From Bryoerythrophyllum caledonicum (lineage: Eukaryota; Streptophyta; Bryopsida; Pottiales; Pottiaceae), in NCBI GenBank assembly GCA_963971425.1, contig OZ020515.1, forward strand, positions 32,499,856 through 32,563,855: DNA of 64,000 nucleotides, read 5' to 3'. A program made the translations under genes and the position numbers. Each line of letters starts with the position of its first letter. Within the stretch, counting starts at the first letter, position 1. The notes beneath the pieces were generated by a model, which saw only the letters and a list, made by a program, of their open reading frames with translations, ran no database searches and was not told the DNA's origin. This document shows positions 46,701 through 59,600 of this stretch, one piece after another.

Positions 46701-49531
46701 TTTTGATCCTCTTATGACCCTGATTATTGAAGTGATTCATTCAAATGCAACCTGCCTTCATAAATAGACTATTTGGTAACGGACATAGGTATATCCAGAA
46801 AGAATGCGTTAAAAAGAAGTTTGAATGTGGTTTTCATCTAGTCATAAGTCCTGTTGTTGGTGTTGCTTTGTCAGAAACTTATATGGCTATGTTTATCAGG
46901 AAAAATTGAAGAAGAGGAAAAGCTTCGTCCTGAAGAGTTGAACCAACAAAATATTGAGGCTCTTCTTGCTGAGAGCAATCTGGTGAGAATCGTCATAAGT
47001 CCTTATCTACCGCATAGCTCTTACGACTATTTCAACGATGAGCTTCACTGTGGCTTCTTTGTCTTTCAAAAACAACATCAATTTCCGTGGCCAGGTGGTC
47101 GTTATGGCTCATTACGTACTTCGGCTGATGTAATTGGTTGAGTACCTTTTGTTTTGATACTGCTCGGTGTTCATCTGGCAGAAAATGGAGATTCTGCCAA
47201 TGTCAGAGCTGGGTTTGGCGCTGCACAAATTTGTAAACAAAGATGACAAGCTTGCGTTCACTGACTGTCTTCAAGAAAATCTGGATGATACACAGGTATA
47301 TCATTCAAGACTAGTTAGTTTGGCTGGAGCCTGACAAAGAAAGAGTTCGCTCTTGCTTTCATTTCAAGTGACAAGATAGAATTAAAGACGGCATTGGCAT
47401 TTAGTTGAAGTTGCTGATTAAATACCTTGGCGTTACAGCACAAGCTTGTGGAGGAAGCTCTCACTGATAAACTACAGGAGGACGATGTGGTTGTGAAAGT
47501 GAGCGAACACATGCAGGTATAACTTAATATAACTCATTCTCATTTGGATATGGATTGTGTCGTCTCTGCTTTTCCAAGATGTCTACTGCAATTGACTCGT
47601 ATGTTTCGCCGGTTATCATTCATATGTACATTTGCTTCGCTCAAGTAGACGTGTCTGGACCCTCATGTTAATTCTGCAGCAACGTGAGAAAGAAGCAATT
47701 CCCAAATTCAAAGAGGCCTCATCTTCCACTCCCACCGATGACCGGTTTTCACGCCTAGATCAGCGCACATCTCAGGTAAAACCAAATCTACAACCAATCC
47801 AATTTTCAGTTATCATCGGCTGCAGTTTTACTCTGTCAGATGGTTCAACATTACCTTTTGCACTTTTTTTACTCTGGATCTGGCACGTCCACTCTTTTTT
47901 TTCAGCAGGGAGGCCCAAGCAGGAGCGACGCCGATGAGCCGTTCAGTGACGACGAGAGAACCACAGCAGCAGTGAAACGAAAAGCACCTGCCAAAAGAGC
48001 TGCACCCAAAGATACTGAGAGCGCCCGCGGCCGAGGGAGAGGCAGAGGCAGAGGCAGAGGCTCCCAGGGAGGTCTCACCCAGACAACGTTGAATGTGATT
48101 GCAGCGCCTCGGCCTCCCAAACGGTGAGATCCTTCATGTAATCCCTGTCTGAAAATCAAATTTCTATGTACGAAGTTTCACAATATTCCACTGGCATATC
48201 ATCTGGATGTACTCAAAGTCTGGTTAAAAGTATCATACAACTACACTTGTCAATGAAGGCTCGAAAAGTCGTGGAATGTGCATCTCAACCCTGGAGTTTT
48301 TTTCCGAATAGAGTTATTTGTTAATTCACCTAAAATACCCTTTTCTAAAAATTTATTGTACGACTCTTTCCTCAATTAAAATAGTTATCACATCAAAAGA
48401 AGAGCTTGGTGGTTTCATCATCCTTCAATGAAGTTAATGAAAGGGCTTGGTGGTCTTTGGTCTTTCCTTTAGAATCCCTCAATTCAGTCGATGGAAGAGC
48501 TTGGTGGCTTCTACACTCCAGTCAAAGTAGCTGTAGCCGACTTTGAGAGTTGAGGACTTGTTTGCATGAAACAATACTTTTCTTGATTGACTGAGAGCTG
48601 TTTGGAGGTGAATTTGATTATTAAAGATGATAAAAGGGGGGTTGTCTTTCTCAAACTCCGAATGACTTTACAAATAACTCTATCCCTGGAGTTTCTGAAT
48701 TTCTTACCTATGCCTAATGTTTTCCTTTTGTTTAGACCTGTTGCGGCTTCAAGAGCGAAGAGCGTCAGCGACGATGACGCTTCTGAACCTGACGAGGAGA
48801 GCGAGGACGAGGTTGAGGAACCAGCACAGAAAATTGTACGTAAAGCACATGCTGGATCGTACAACTTCTTAGAAAGTGTTGAAATGAATCTAAGGAGTTG
48901 GTCTATCTATGAATATGCAGAAGAGAACGTCCGCCAAAGCGTCCCAGAGGGGAAGGAAACCTGCGGCTGCTGCCTCGAAGCGTGGCGCAGCATCCAGCAG
49001 TGTGAGGGGGACACGGAGCACTTACGTCATCGACGACGATGTTGAGGATGATGACGAAGATGATAATGCGGGTCCAAAGAAAGCAACGCAGTCTACACCA
49101 TCATCTCAAGTAAGTCAGCTTATCTTCTAACTGAAGCTTTATCTCAGGAAATCGACCCTCGTGTTTCTACAAAGAGTTGTTGGTAAGAGTCAGTAGCTAC
49201 CCTTTTGATTTTCTTAGTCTTATCAAATCAGGAGGAATTATACTTATAATCTCAAATAATGCGGGTTTCTAATATACATAATGATTCATGACTTACAAGG
49301 ACATGTTCTAACTTAAGTTTTCATATTTAATTGAAGTGGCCCACTTTATTAGAGGGATTTTTCAATTTTATGTATATTGCTCCCACACGGAGGAGAATTT
49401 AAAGTGTATTGACCCTAAGATTCTCCAACTTTCTTGTCACACCAACTTTTATATTTTCAAGTTTTAGCCTCTGAAATTCGTCTTTGCTTGGACTTCAGAA
49501 ACGGTCAAGCTGGGGATCTTTACGAAGTTGA
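43797..49531 (+). CDS. MRE11: MRE11 double-strand-break repair nuclease, 22 exons
   Basis: MRE11 is the nuclease subunit of the MRE11-RAD50-NBS1 complex. It senses and trims DNA double-strand breaks in the nucleus and acts at telomeres and in meiosis. Exons: 43797-43815, 44029-44156, 44233-44390, 44588-44678, 44761-44880, 44949-45017, 45127-45218, 45297-45399, 45551-45658, 45759-45821, 45964-46035, 46177-46248, 46457-46519, 46631-46694, 46900-46982, 47182-47295, 47439-47516, 47680-47775, 47906-48123, 48736-48835, 48921-49109, 49499-49531. They total 711 codons in frame, close to the usual plant length. Phosphoesterase motifs are intact: ATDCH (D18, H20), [11 protein letters not shown] (D58), HGNHDDP (N125-H126-D127), LHQNR (H223), WGHEHE (H251, H253). 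The C-terminus has a [11 protein letters not shown] stretch (GAR motif) and two acidic Asp/Glu runs. An alternative first exon ending in the same phase starts at ATG 43,941. Confidence 0.97.
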
Positions 49532-49983
49532 AGTAAAGGTTTAGTGTCGACTACACCAAATTTGAGCATGACGGTATGATATGTGTACAAACTGCGACAA
49601 CGATGAGCACTGCTGCAATGTTCCTACATGTTGCTGCTTGTGAAGGATATTTTGCACGAGGATGATGAAGGACCCATTTCATAGTAGCGAATGGAGTTTC
49701 TGGTAATGTCTTCTCAGCTACACATCCACTCCCTCATTTTGCTCATCAACCAATCTGTAATTGTTTTTAAGCCTGAATTACAGCTACTAGTTTGTACTAT
49801 TCTTCACCCAGGTTTTCGTGCATGTTAGTGAATTATTCTCAAGTTTCATTACTTTACTGATTACATTGTTTTCTCTTGCAATGAGATGTGGAACGTGCTT
49901 ACAGTGAGATGTGGTGATTAGATGGCTTCTAAGTTTGTGCTTGTATTCCTCTTCAAGTAATTAGAAATTGTGGAATGTGGATA
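49532..49983. other. MRE11 3' flank
   Basis: Follows the stop codon; likely contains the 3' untranslated region. No further exon or element was recognised before the first TTAA-flanked element. Confidence 0.4.
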
Positions 49984-50599
49984 TTAACCCTTTAAGGCCT
50001 ACGAGCTTAGGAGGCCTAGGAAGAATCTACGAGTGTACTAGGAAGAATCTATGAGTGTAATAGATCATGCAGAACATCATCTATATATTGGGTACATTTC
50101 ATTGCAGCCCCACTCCATGGAAATCACCATAGTTTGCTCTTCGGACTCCGACGCACGATGTCACTACATTCATCAGAAGTGCATACATCCTCAAAAAATT
50201 TCCATAGTTGGAAGTTTTTCCAACAAAGCACTATAGGCCACCCTTGCCGATTGCTTGTGATCACAACAACCCGTTTTGGGTTGCTCGGCCTTAACCCTTT
50301 AATGCCTACGAGGCTTTGGCAGGGTTGTTTTTTGTGCTTTTTCTCTTGTAACTCATTCTACAATACTCTATTGTCTCTTGTGTACTTTAAATGCATTTGG
50401 AGCTCCTCATTAGCTTTCCAATGGATTATTTTGATCTTTAATCCATGTAAGCATCAACAAACTATGGTGATTTCCATGCAATGGAGTTGCAAATTTTTGT
50501 ATTGAAATGTATTCATTGTGTAGATGATTTTTTGTTTGATCTACTGTATGCTTAGATTGCCTTTGACTCTCGTTGTCCATGTAGGCGTTTAAGGGTTAA
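49984..50599. mobile_element. piggyBac-like MITE, compound copy
   Basis: TTAA at 49,984-49,987 precedes CCCTTTAAGGCCTACG; the right end is GTAGGCGTTTAAGGG followed by TTAA (50,596-50,599). A third terminus (TTAA then CCCTTTAATGCCTACG) lies inside at 50,291. The interior has an inverted repeat: 50,040-50,130 matches the reverse complement of about 50,455-50,545, including GGAAATCACCATAGTTTG. This is best read as two copies in opposite orientation, one possibly truncated. TTAA duplication plus CCC termini is the hallmark of piggyBac elements. Confidence 0.7.
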
Positions 50600-50749
50600 A
50601 GAGTTAACTTGCTAGAATATCAATCATTAGGTGCTTTTTGTGTACAATAGAAACTCAAATTGCCATCCTAGGCTCAATAATGCTTCAGATTTCAAGATTT
50701 TTTTTATTGAGAAGGTATTAGAGTTTTTTTGTAAAGTTAGGCAAAGGTA

Positions 50750-51044
50750 TTAACCCTTTAAAGACAAGAGGTCCATAGGTGGTCACATTTGAAGTAATTT
50801 TTAAAGTTGGTGGACCAATATTCATCTCTCTTAAATCCGCGGCCTAAGTTAAGTTCCTTGGATCAGTGCGCTTCCAACAAATTTGGTGAGAATATTTAAC
50901 CGAAGTTTAACGGGCAAACTATAGTGATGTCTGTAGTGACTAGTTGTGATGAAATGTACCCATTCTATAGATGATGTTGCACATGATCTATTACACTTGT
51001 GGATTCTTCTAGACCTGGTCACTCCGTCCTCTTTAAAGGGTTAA
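50750..51044. mobile_element. piggyBac-like MITE, 287 bp
   Basis: TTAA (50,750-50,753), then CCCTTTAAAGACAAGAGG; the right end reads, as reverse complement, CCCTTTAAAGAGGACGG and is followed by TTAA (51,041-51,044). No coding capacity. Confidence 0.8.
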
Positions 51045-51182
51045 GAGTTTTTACCTTCTTATTCACTTGTAATTATTAAAAATCAGCCCTGAATAGTTAT
51101 CAATTTTTTGAATAGTTCGTAGACAAAGAAGGTGGCTAAGATTCATAGTACAACTTGATGTCTCCTTCTTTATGAAAGGTGG

Positions 51183-52055
51183 CTAAACCCCTGAAGGGCC
51201 GTGCATTATACTTCACCAAAACCACTCCAAAACTACCACTTTGAGATGAGATATCATAAGATTAATTCAATCAACCATTTACTGCTTCTAACCATGGGAT
51301 CTTCAAGCTAACTACTACAAGAAGACACCCAAAAAATCTTGTAAACTTTGAGTGTGTGGATTGTACAATACATGCATTTGAAGAGTGCAATATTGTTATA
51401 GTCCACCATGCCCGGACAAGGCCAACGTACTTTGACTCAAGATAATGGCATATTTTATCAGTACACATTTCATATACTCAATGGGTTTATGTTCTACCTT
51501 GTGTTAGATCAATGCATGCCAAAAAATCACAAGTAATGGAGGTGTTTACGATAAGAAAATGGACCTGCAATTACTAGTGGTATAGAAAGTGACCCTTCAC
51601 TCAAGAAAACAATTTCAATTGTTAAATAGAGAAATAATTGTTGGGTCTAAAATCCAAACAATGAAAAGAATTATTATGACTTATTCTAACAATAGTTTAA
51701 AATATTTATGAAAAAAAAGTAAAATTCTTGATTTCTATGCATTTTGAAGTGAAAGCAATGAAGGTTGCCAAGTACTTTCCTTCACTACTACCCGCCTCAA
51801 AAAATTGCAATTGTCAATTGAACAGTGCTCTTATTCACCTCTATAGTACCCTGTCTAGGTGCCAAAAGAGTCAAGCTTTTTGTGTTTGAAGCACCATAAC
51901 TTTTTTATAAGTCCACAAAAAAGTGCTCTTATTCACATGTATAATGTATCCTATTCACACTAAATATTTAGAAATTATCTTCAAGATTAGATTTTTAGGA
52001 AATAATCCAAAATTGATTTGTACCCCGCAAATAGAAATGGTCCTTTAGGGATTAA
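51183..52055. mobile_element. piggyBac-like MITE, decayed, about 0.87 kb
   Basis: Left end CTAA-A-CCCCTGAAGGGCC near 51,184; right end, as reverse complement, TTAA-TCCCTAAAGGACC (TTAA at 52,052-52,055). The termini resemble those of the copies at 52,886 and 54,838. The left target site is CTAA rather than TTAA, so one side has mutated or the pairing is wrong. Confidence 0.5.
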
Positions 52056-52435
52056 CATTACTTCTCATAAGTTCAGAAACCACTAAGTTCTTCTAGCTAT
52101 TAAGAGTAAATAAATAATATCATTAAATTATTAAAATGAAAAGATATCAAATTCAAACTTTATAAATATTTTAATTATAATTCACCTTTTTACATAAAAT
52201 GAATATTGGTAATTTTTAAAAAATTATTCAACATTATAGTCTTTTGTAAGGCACATTTTAATACCATTTTGACAACCATGATCACCTCCATGTAATATGG
52301 CATCCTAAAAATGAGAGTATAGTACCAAGAACTACTTGACTCACATCTTTCCATACTCTTTTGATGGTTTTGATAAAATCTCTTACTAAAAAAATGCGGT
52401 TGGATACCCGTTTAGTGGCTAAGACCCGCCTAAGA

Positions 52436-52790
52436 TGGGGACGAAGCTATTTTGCGTGCCTTGAGCCGTGAGCCATGAGCCGTGAGCCTTCATTCGCGAG
52501 CCTTAAGCAATTAATTTGGACCGTTTTTGGAAAAGAATATCATTAAAGTGGAAGTAAAAGTAAACAAAAAGTTGTTAAAAAAATGAAAAGTAAAAAAATG
52601 AAAAGTAAAAAAAAAGTAAAAAAAAAGTAAAAGTTTTCCATAAATTAACATTTCAATTGAAAGTCTGAACCATCATCTGAGGATAAGGGCCTACTATCGT
52701 GAAATTCCTTAGAAAGTATGGGTTGTTGTCCAAATAATGAATTGTCATGAAGATGATAGGTACCCTATGACCGTGTAAGGGTTACACAAC
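52436..52790 (+). repeat. Dispersed heptad repeat, copy 2
   Basis: Starts near GGGGACGAAGCTATTTTGCG, then GAGCCGTGAGCCATGAGCCG heptads, and ends near GGTACCCTATGACCGTG. Matches copy 1 (12,228-12,570) in order and orientation with substantial divergence in the middle. Confidence 0.7.
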
Positions 52791-52885
52791 ATATTGTAAT
52801 AGAAGGCGTATCTATATCATATGTAGTATTAAAAACTAGGAAATTGATTCCACACTTCACTAGAGCAGACGAAGAAGCCTTGAAT

Positions 52886-53701
52886 TTAACCCATAAAGGA
52901 CCAAGACATTTTCCCCTCAAAGTCAATCCAAAATTGCCATTTTCAACGCATTCAACACGAAATGATACAAAATGTTTTTTCTGAAAATTTAACCGTAGGA
53001 TCTTGTACTATAGTTGTATGAGAGTGTGTGGTGAAAAGTTTGGTAAGTTTGACAGCACGGATTGAAAGATATCAGCCTTTAAAGTGAGACATAATCTCTT
53101 TTTGAGGTCATCCTAAACACCTTCTACAAACTTCGACCACCTTCTATGGCAACTTTTTGCACTACGGGCCGTGAATTTATTATGTTGGCTTGAAAAGGAT
53201 CATGTTAAGCACATATGCACCAAATTTTAGAAGTAGAAGAGGTGTAGAAGATGTCCTAAAAAATCCTACTTTGCAGCTATGTGCTGAGAATCAACAATAC
53301 ATTTTATATTTTGCATATATCATATCCTTCTCAAATTTTTGAAATTCACAAATCCGTACGGTAGATGCAAAGATCTCAATTTCTTTTCGAAGAGGACATT
53401 TTCTTTCTTTTATATGGACAAAAACTCGAATTTCTATTGAGTTTAGAAGTTATTAAAGTTTAGTGACAATATTTGTGATATGTCACACTAAACTGCTGCA
53501 CTATTTGTATATATAAGTGAAAATAAATTGTAACTTTTGAACCGTAAGTCGGAATTCTAAGAAATTTGTGTCTACGCAAAGTTCATCAAAAGTTGTCCAT
53601 TCAATAAAAATTCTCAGAAAATAATGCCTAGAATTTAGAACGTGGTACCTTACCCAAACTCAAAATGTCCCCCGAGGAGACTTTGGTCCTTTATGGGTTA
53701 A
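52886..53701. mobile_element. piggyBac-like MITE, 808 bp
   Basis: TTAA (52,886-52,889) then CCCATAAAGGACCAAGAC; the right end as reverse complement is CCCATAAAGGACCAAAGTC followed by TTAA (53,698-53,701). The first 16 bp of the TIRs match exactly. It shares interior words with the copy at 54,838 (for example GCACGGATTGAAAGAT). Confidence 0.85.
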
Positions 53702-53785
53702 ACATGCTTTTACTCAAATATGACCTAGGTTTCTTAGAAGATGTGAAGCTTCCTTGACCCTACGCCTCTTCAGTAAGGGAGGTCC

Positions 53786-54142
53786 CTAATATCTACATGT
53801 CATGAGCACTGATTCGGAATGAATAGGGCGGTGTATAGGCATGTCGGATCTTTCTTCCTCTCCAATGGAATAATCTTGGTGTTTGGAAGGAATGCTATAT
53901 GCAGTACTCTTCTTGAGAAGAATTGTTCCCTCACAATCACACTTGGGCTCTACAACGACCACTACATTGTCTTGCTTCTCCGCATTGCTCGCATCGGCCA
54001 TACCTGTCAGAAGTGCTTCATCCGTACAACCTTGCTCATCCTGATCTTCCCTATCAAACTCGTCTAGCAATTGCTCTAGCAACCCTGATGGGATGTAGAC
54101 ATCTACGAGGGTGACAATCTCATCTTCACAAAATTTAGCCAT
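53786..54142 (-). CDS. Hypothetical small protein, 118 residues
   Basis: ATG 54,142 opens a single-exon frame (MAKFCEDEIVTLVDVYIPSG) to a TAG at 53,786. The protein is acidic with a Leu-rich start (LLEQLLDEFDREDQDEQG) and a Val-rich centre. No domain is recognised. It may be a small gene, an exon of a larger one, or a chance frame between mobile elements; composition is the only argument for it. Confidence 0.3.
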   Translation of the reverse strand: MAKFCEDEIVTLVDVYIPSGLLEQLLDEFDREDQDEQGCTDEALLTGMADASNAEKQDNVVVVVEPKCDCEGTILLKKSTAYSIPSKHQDYSIGEEERSDMPIHRPIHSESVLMTCRY

Positions 54143-54837
54143 TTATACAAAACTAGTACGTAATGTTCCTCTAATACATTGTTGTAAACCGTCACACTAG
54201 CAATTAAGGGAAGGGGATGCAATCCTTATAGGTAGGGAGTCTTTTAATTTGAGGTAGACATTTATTTTAGGTCAAACCAATGTAGTACAAATGGAAGGAT
54301 CCTTACACCACAACTAAGGTGGGCCAATAAAACCTTATCGATTATGCCACATGGACTTGCAAATTAGTTAAATGTTAAAAAGGAACACAAACAAGACTGA
54401 CAACAATCCTAGGAAGTTGAAAATCAAGTGTCGGGGGGAGGGGCGGCGACACTCCAACATAGAGTGTTTTTTTTATCAACATCACGTCCACCGGGTGCAC
54501 CTACCTTGTGGAAATTTTGTTGACGTGGACAACACCACGAGCGGCGGTGCTATTTTCATTGAAAGCAACCGAAGAAGGAAACAACTCAACACTATCTTTG
54601 TTAACCCTGAAATCCTAAACCATGTCCACGATTCCAGGGATTGAACTATCTCGAACATCGCCACTAGCTACCTGCTATAATACAATAACATGGAAATACA
54701 AGAAGGCAAAGGGAAAAAATTAACATAGAAGGTGACTAAATCTAGGTGAACAAAATAAGTATGTAAAGCGGCCCGACGGGGGCGCTGATAAGCAAGGCTG
54801 TTGAGGCCTGTGAGGAAGGAAAATGAAGACGCACAAT

Positions 54838-56051
54838 TTAATCCCTAAGGTACCGTGAGAGTTTCACATCAAAAACACTTCAAAACTGTTTAATTCAAAT
54901 GCAATGAATCAAGAAGGAAAAAAAAACTTTCATTTCTAGTTTTGACCAAAGGCTCTCAAATATGACTTAATAAGCAACATACTCACAGAATTTCATAAAC
55001 TCTGTCCGCACGGATTGAAAGATTATAATGTTGAAAGTAAAACAAATGGTTCATTTCCTTTCTTGCGTTGAGTGGATCAACAATGTTTGACTTCACTTGG
55101 TGTCAAATATTTGCACTACTCAAAGTATAAATCCATTACCATTGTGTTGAGCATGATGTTAGGGAAAAGAAGATTTTTTTAATGTGGAAAAGAAGAAGTT
55201 TTTTTGGTACCGACAATGTGTGACAATAGAGTTTTCATGAAAGTACTTAGGGTTTAAACCCTGACTGTCATCCCAAAACGCTGATAGGGGTTGTACACGT
55301 GAAAGTCCACTTGTTTTTGAGAAACATGGTGGTTTGGTTAACTTTGGGATTTATTCCATAAATTATGGTCCTTTGTCAGCCAACCAACATGCTACAGGGT
55401 TAATCATCTAGGCCCAATCGCCGTCCAAACATAGATGCAAGGTGGCATTGGTGACTCCAAGTTACCCAATTATAGTGGGGGGTCCCAAGGCCTCGTTGTA
55501 TGGGGACCCACAAAGCCCTTGGGGGAGATGACATGTCGGTTGTCTCTAAGGCAATTAGTGTAGGGAACCACTTAGATTAGAAAAGTACTTATCCTTGGGA
55601 GGGGGAAGTAGTTCTATTACACTAGCCTATGTCCCGTGGCCATATGCATAGTGAAGAGAATGAACAAAGTTCACTATATTCATGACAATCTCCTTTGGAA
55701 ACCGGAGTTCTTCTTCTTCTTGCTATTTTTCAATAAAGACAAAAATGTATTTTTACATTATGAAGGGAAAAATATTACTTGGTAGAATTGAAAATCTCAC
55801 ATTCAATAGAGAGTCCATTCAATAAAGTTTTTTGAGGTGCCCAAAGTGCCTGCTCGCCCCATTTCAATTTTGAAACCCTACAACTTTTTCATTAAATGTC
55901 GGATTTACTCAAAAATTGATCTCCCACTGAGGACTTAGTAATATCCTTCTACAGTAAATCTTTCAAAGTAGATGGTTGGAAATTGACACCAAAGAAACCT
56001 AACCAAACTTTCCAGAAGCCTATTTTTTATACTTGGTCCTTTAGGGGTTAA
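54838..56051. mobile_element. piggyBac-like MITE, about 1.2 kb
   Basis: TTAA (54,838-54,841) then TCCCTAAGGTACC; right end as reverse complement CCCCTAAAGGACC followed by TTAA (56,048-56,051). Termini and interior words tie it to the 52,886 copy. No transposase remains. Confidence 0.7.
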
Positions 56052-56666
56052 ATTGGTCTTGAAACCGTGGCATATTAGAGTACAATTCTAGATGAACGCA
56101 CCATGTATTTCACGGCTTATTTTATTTGTGGAGGAACTCATATGTTGAGATTTTAGTATGCTTTACACTTATAGTTAGAACGGGTGGTAGTAGAGATAAA
56201 TTGTCAATCCATTTCCTTGCTGAAATTCTGTCAAAATTATTTGACTTTCAATAAATTGCAATTCGTTGATTGGCATAATATATATTTCTCGACATCATTA
56301 TAAAAGGTCATCATCTCCATTAGCACTCAATTATTACATGTGTTCTTCATGAATTGTTATGGATTTTATTGTATAAACATATGTAAGGACAAAGATTTGA
56401 AATCGAATTGTGTAGGTTGGAGTCCCAACTCTATTTCGACCAAGTTATGTCTTATAGTTACCATATTTATTTGACCAATGATAAGGCTTTAAATGACAAC
56501 CCTACAACTTATGCAAACCAACTACAACGACAACGGCTTTAGGTTGAGTAGAGCAAAGAACAAGGAAAAGAAGGGGTATCGAATGAGAGTATTAGCAAAG
56601 CAAATAGAATATCTACATTAGTGGTTGAAAAATATTGCAAATATCTTGGATTATAGGAATGTTTGT

Positions 56667-59600
56667 TTAACATGACATGTCCTCAGAGCTTCCGCACGAC
56701 GTAGAAATTACATGCAGCTCTACGTCAGCCTCATCGTCAATGAATTGAAGAACACGCAGATCAAGTGAACGTTTTCTACTTTTAGAACACGGGGATGATG
56801 CAGCTGCCTGCCTAAGGGCCTCTTCTGCATGCCATGGAGCCATAATGAAGTCTCTAGACGGGGAACAAACATTGGCCATCATTCTGCAAATGCCACAACC
56901 AAAGTAGAGGAAACGTGAGGTGTCATTAGAGGTTAAAATATGAAACATGAGAACGTGACATTAGAGTCCACATTACTCTACACATAGGGCTAGAAATTTT
57001 AGCACAATAAGGTACAAACTTTGAGAATATTTCCAAATCAAAGATGGTAATTGATTGAAAGATAGAAGGAGCTTACGTACTGAATCTATTTCGCTTCGCC
57101 ACCGGTTGGATTTGGATCTCGTCGGCAAGGCAGGGACTAATGGACGAAGACGTAGTAGGCATTGGAGTATCACGCGGAACTGCACGAAGAGGCTTCAACA
57201 TGGCCTCAAAGATGTCATTGTCTTGCTCCAAAGCCACAATGTGGCGCCCAATGTCCTTGCATGCCTGAATAGAATTTCCTGACAAAAATGAAGTTAAGAG
57301 AATTGTTATTGTTTAAAATCGTGGATGCAAATTTAATGGAATAAAGCATATCAAAAGTATTACCTGTGGACGCGAACGCATCAAGGACAAGTGAGCCCCG
57401 CTTAGTAAGAGCTACAATGAGCATTCGGAGAACGACAGTATCTTTTTCGCGGGGACCCCTCCATGGGACGTTCCCATTCATAGACTGCGACTCCAGGGAG
57501 GTGTAATTGAAAATAACATCAGAATCAGAGACGTCGACGTTTAATGCCGAGAGTGTCTCATCTGGCGCAATGATGAAATCATCCGGCTAAACTACCTTGG
57601 GCACGAATAATTGAACCCTAAACCGCCGTGACTGCCAAAAATGAATGATAAAAGTGAGAAGAGTGTACAGAAGTTGAGAGGAATGTGTAGCAACTAAAAA
57701 TTGATGATAATGAAGTTAGTCTGTTACCTTTATTTTAGGATCCACACTCGAATGCAGCGGAAGCTCGTTTATACCCCACCACTCCCGCAACATGTAGAAA
57801 CCGTACGCATCGGCGTAGCTCAAAATATCGGTTCGGACCTTGGGACATTCAGGTGCAAAGGCTAGAATACTACCGTGACGGTGAAGAAATTCATGCCCAA
57901 ACTCGAAAACAGACTCAACATCCTTCTTGTTGTAGTTGTTCCATGTAGGAACGACAGAAGGCTGTATGGATATTGAGGGTACGGGCATCCCATCAGGGAA
58001 GTCTCCGATGATGAGATTGAAGCCACCGTGCGGGCAAGCCTCCGAACGTTCCAAGGTAGTGGTCAAAGCTTGTTTCTGCAAGTAGGATTAAATCGAGGAT
58101 TAAACCATGCATGGAAACAAAAGAACAACAATTGAACATTGGTAGTCTTACCTCCATGCAAAACTTGTTCATGTTAGCTAGAACCGGGTGCACTTGCGGT
58201 AGAACATCCATTATCTTTGTGAGGCTCGTGTTCTCAATAAGCGTTGAGGACACGAAGTCCACGCCACGCTGTTCGGTGGATTTTCCAGTGGCCATCTTCC
58301 TCTTCAATCTTTTGAAACCCATGGATATAGGACTAGTCGAGTCTATAAGCTGAGTATGAGTAGCGGGGGAGATAGAGAAACCTTGCTGAGTCTCGGGGAG
58401 TGTCGCAAAGAAGGATGCCTCTTGAACATCATGATCATCGTTGCCATCGAAGGACAAAGCAGCATGTACTTGTCGTCGTCTTGGTGCTGAGTCTCTTGCT
58501 GCGAGCTGTGCTTCCAAGGCTGCTGCTTTGCGTGATGTCGTTGCCTCCGCCGCATTTGCCGCCTGTAGCTTCCGCGCCACCTCTTCTTCGGCCTCTTTCA
58601 ACTTCCTAGCGACCTCTTCCTCAGCCGCTTTCTTCTTCTTTGCATCTTCCTCGGCTGCCTTTTTCCGTGCCCCTCTAGTCATCTTCATGGGTTCTGTCAC
58701 AACCGAGACCAACTCTGTTCCTGCTAGAGCAGGCTGAATCGAATTCCGTAGTGGAATGTCAAACAAAGGAGGTCAACTCTTGGGACAATCTAAGTACCAT
58801 CCACATTTCTTCCAGTGCTCCCTATCCCAGTCTTTCATATTCTCCTCAGTGAACATGCAGCTGTCACTAGTTGGATCCAGGTAGTTTGCAAAGAAAGGGG
58901 GAATTCTTGAAACTGCCTTCCTGGGAAGCAACACATAGTGGAAATACCTGTATAAAGTTTGATTGATAGCCTCAGCCAAGAATTTTTGCTCATCTGGAGT
59001 GTTGTTTTTAGAGACACCCTTGGTTGCCAACTCAGTGTTGAAAGCAATCTCCCAAAGCTGAATGCGCATCTGCTCAACCCAGTCAATAATAGTTGGAATG
59101 GCATCCTCATCAACTGGGTGATAGTTGACAGTCTCGTTCGGTTCAACCAATGTTCCATGAAGAAGATCGCTTGTTTCAGAAGAGATCTGAAATCCCACAT
59201 AAGGCATAATTTTAAGACACATGAAAGTATCAAACATGTGAAAATTGAAAAAGGTATCTAAGTCAACACACCTGTGCCCACCAAGTAGCGCGAGTTAGCC
59301 AAATGGGGAAGTCGTGGTCGTTGAATTTGGTCTCAGGAAATATTACAGCTTTTCGAACAGAGGGCTTCATGTTCCACCGCTCAAGCCACTTAACCTTCAT
59401 CGCTGCGGACATCGTGGATGTTGCCAAGTAGAACAACTTCTCTTGCGACATCTCCCGATCATCTTCCCGCTTTTCGTAATGGATTTTAACCTGATTGAGA
59501 AAATCAGGAGTGTGCTTTGGATCAGAAGGTGGCAACTGCTTCTTCACCTCAGTGACATAGTCCTTCTTCACCTTCTTCACCTTTTCCAAAACTTCGTGGT

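Noticed and set aside
54372..54664. Overlapping frames on both strands (90 and 60 codons)
   Set aside because: Neither shows a domain or splice support; could be a fragment of an old element but cannot be supported.
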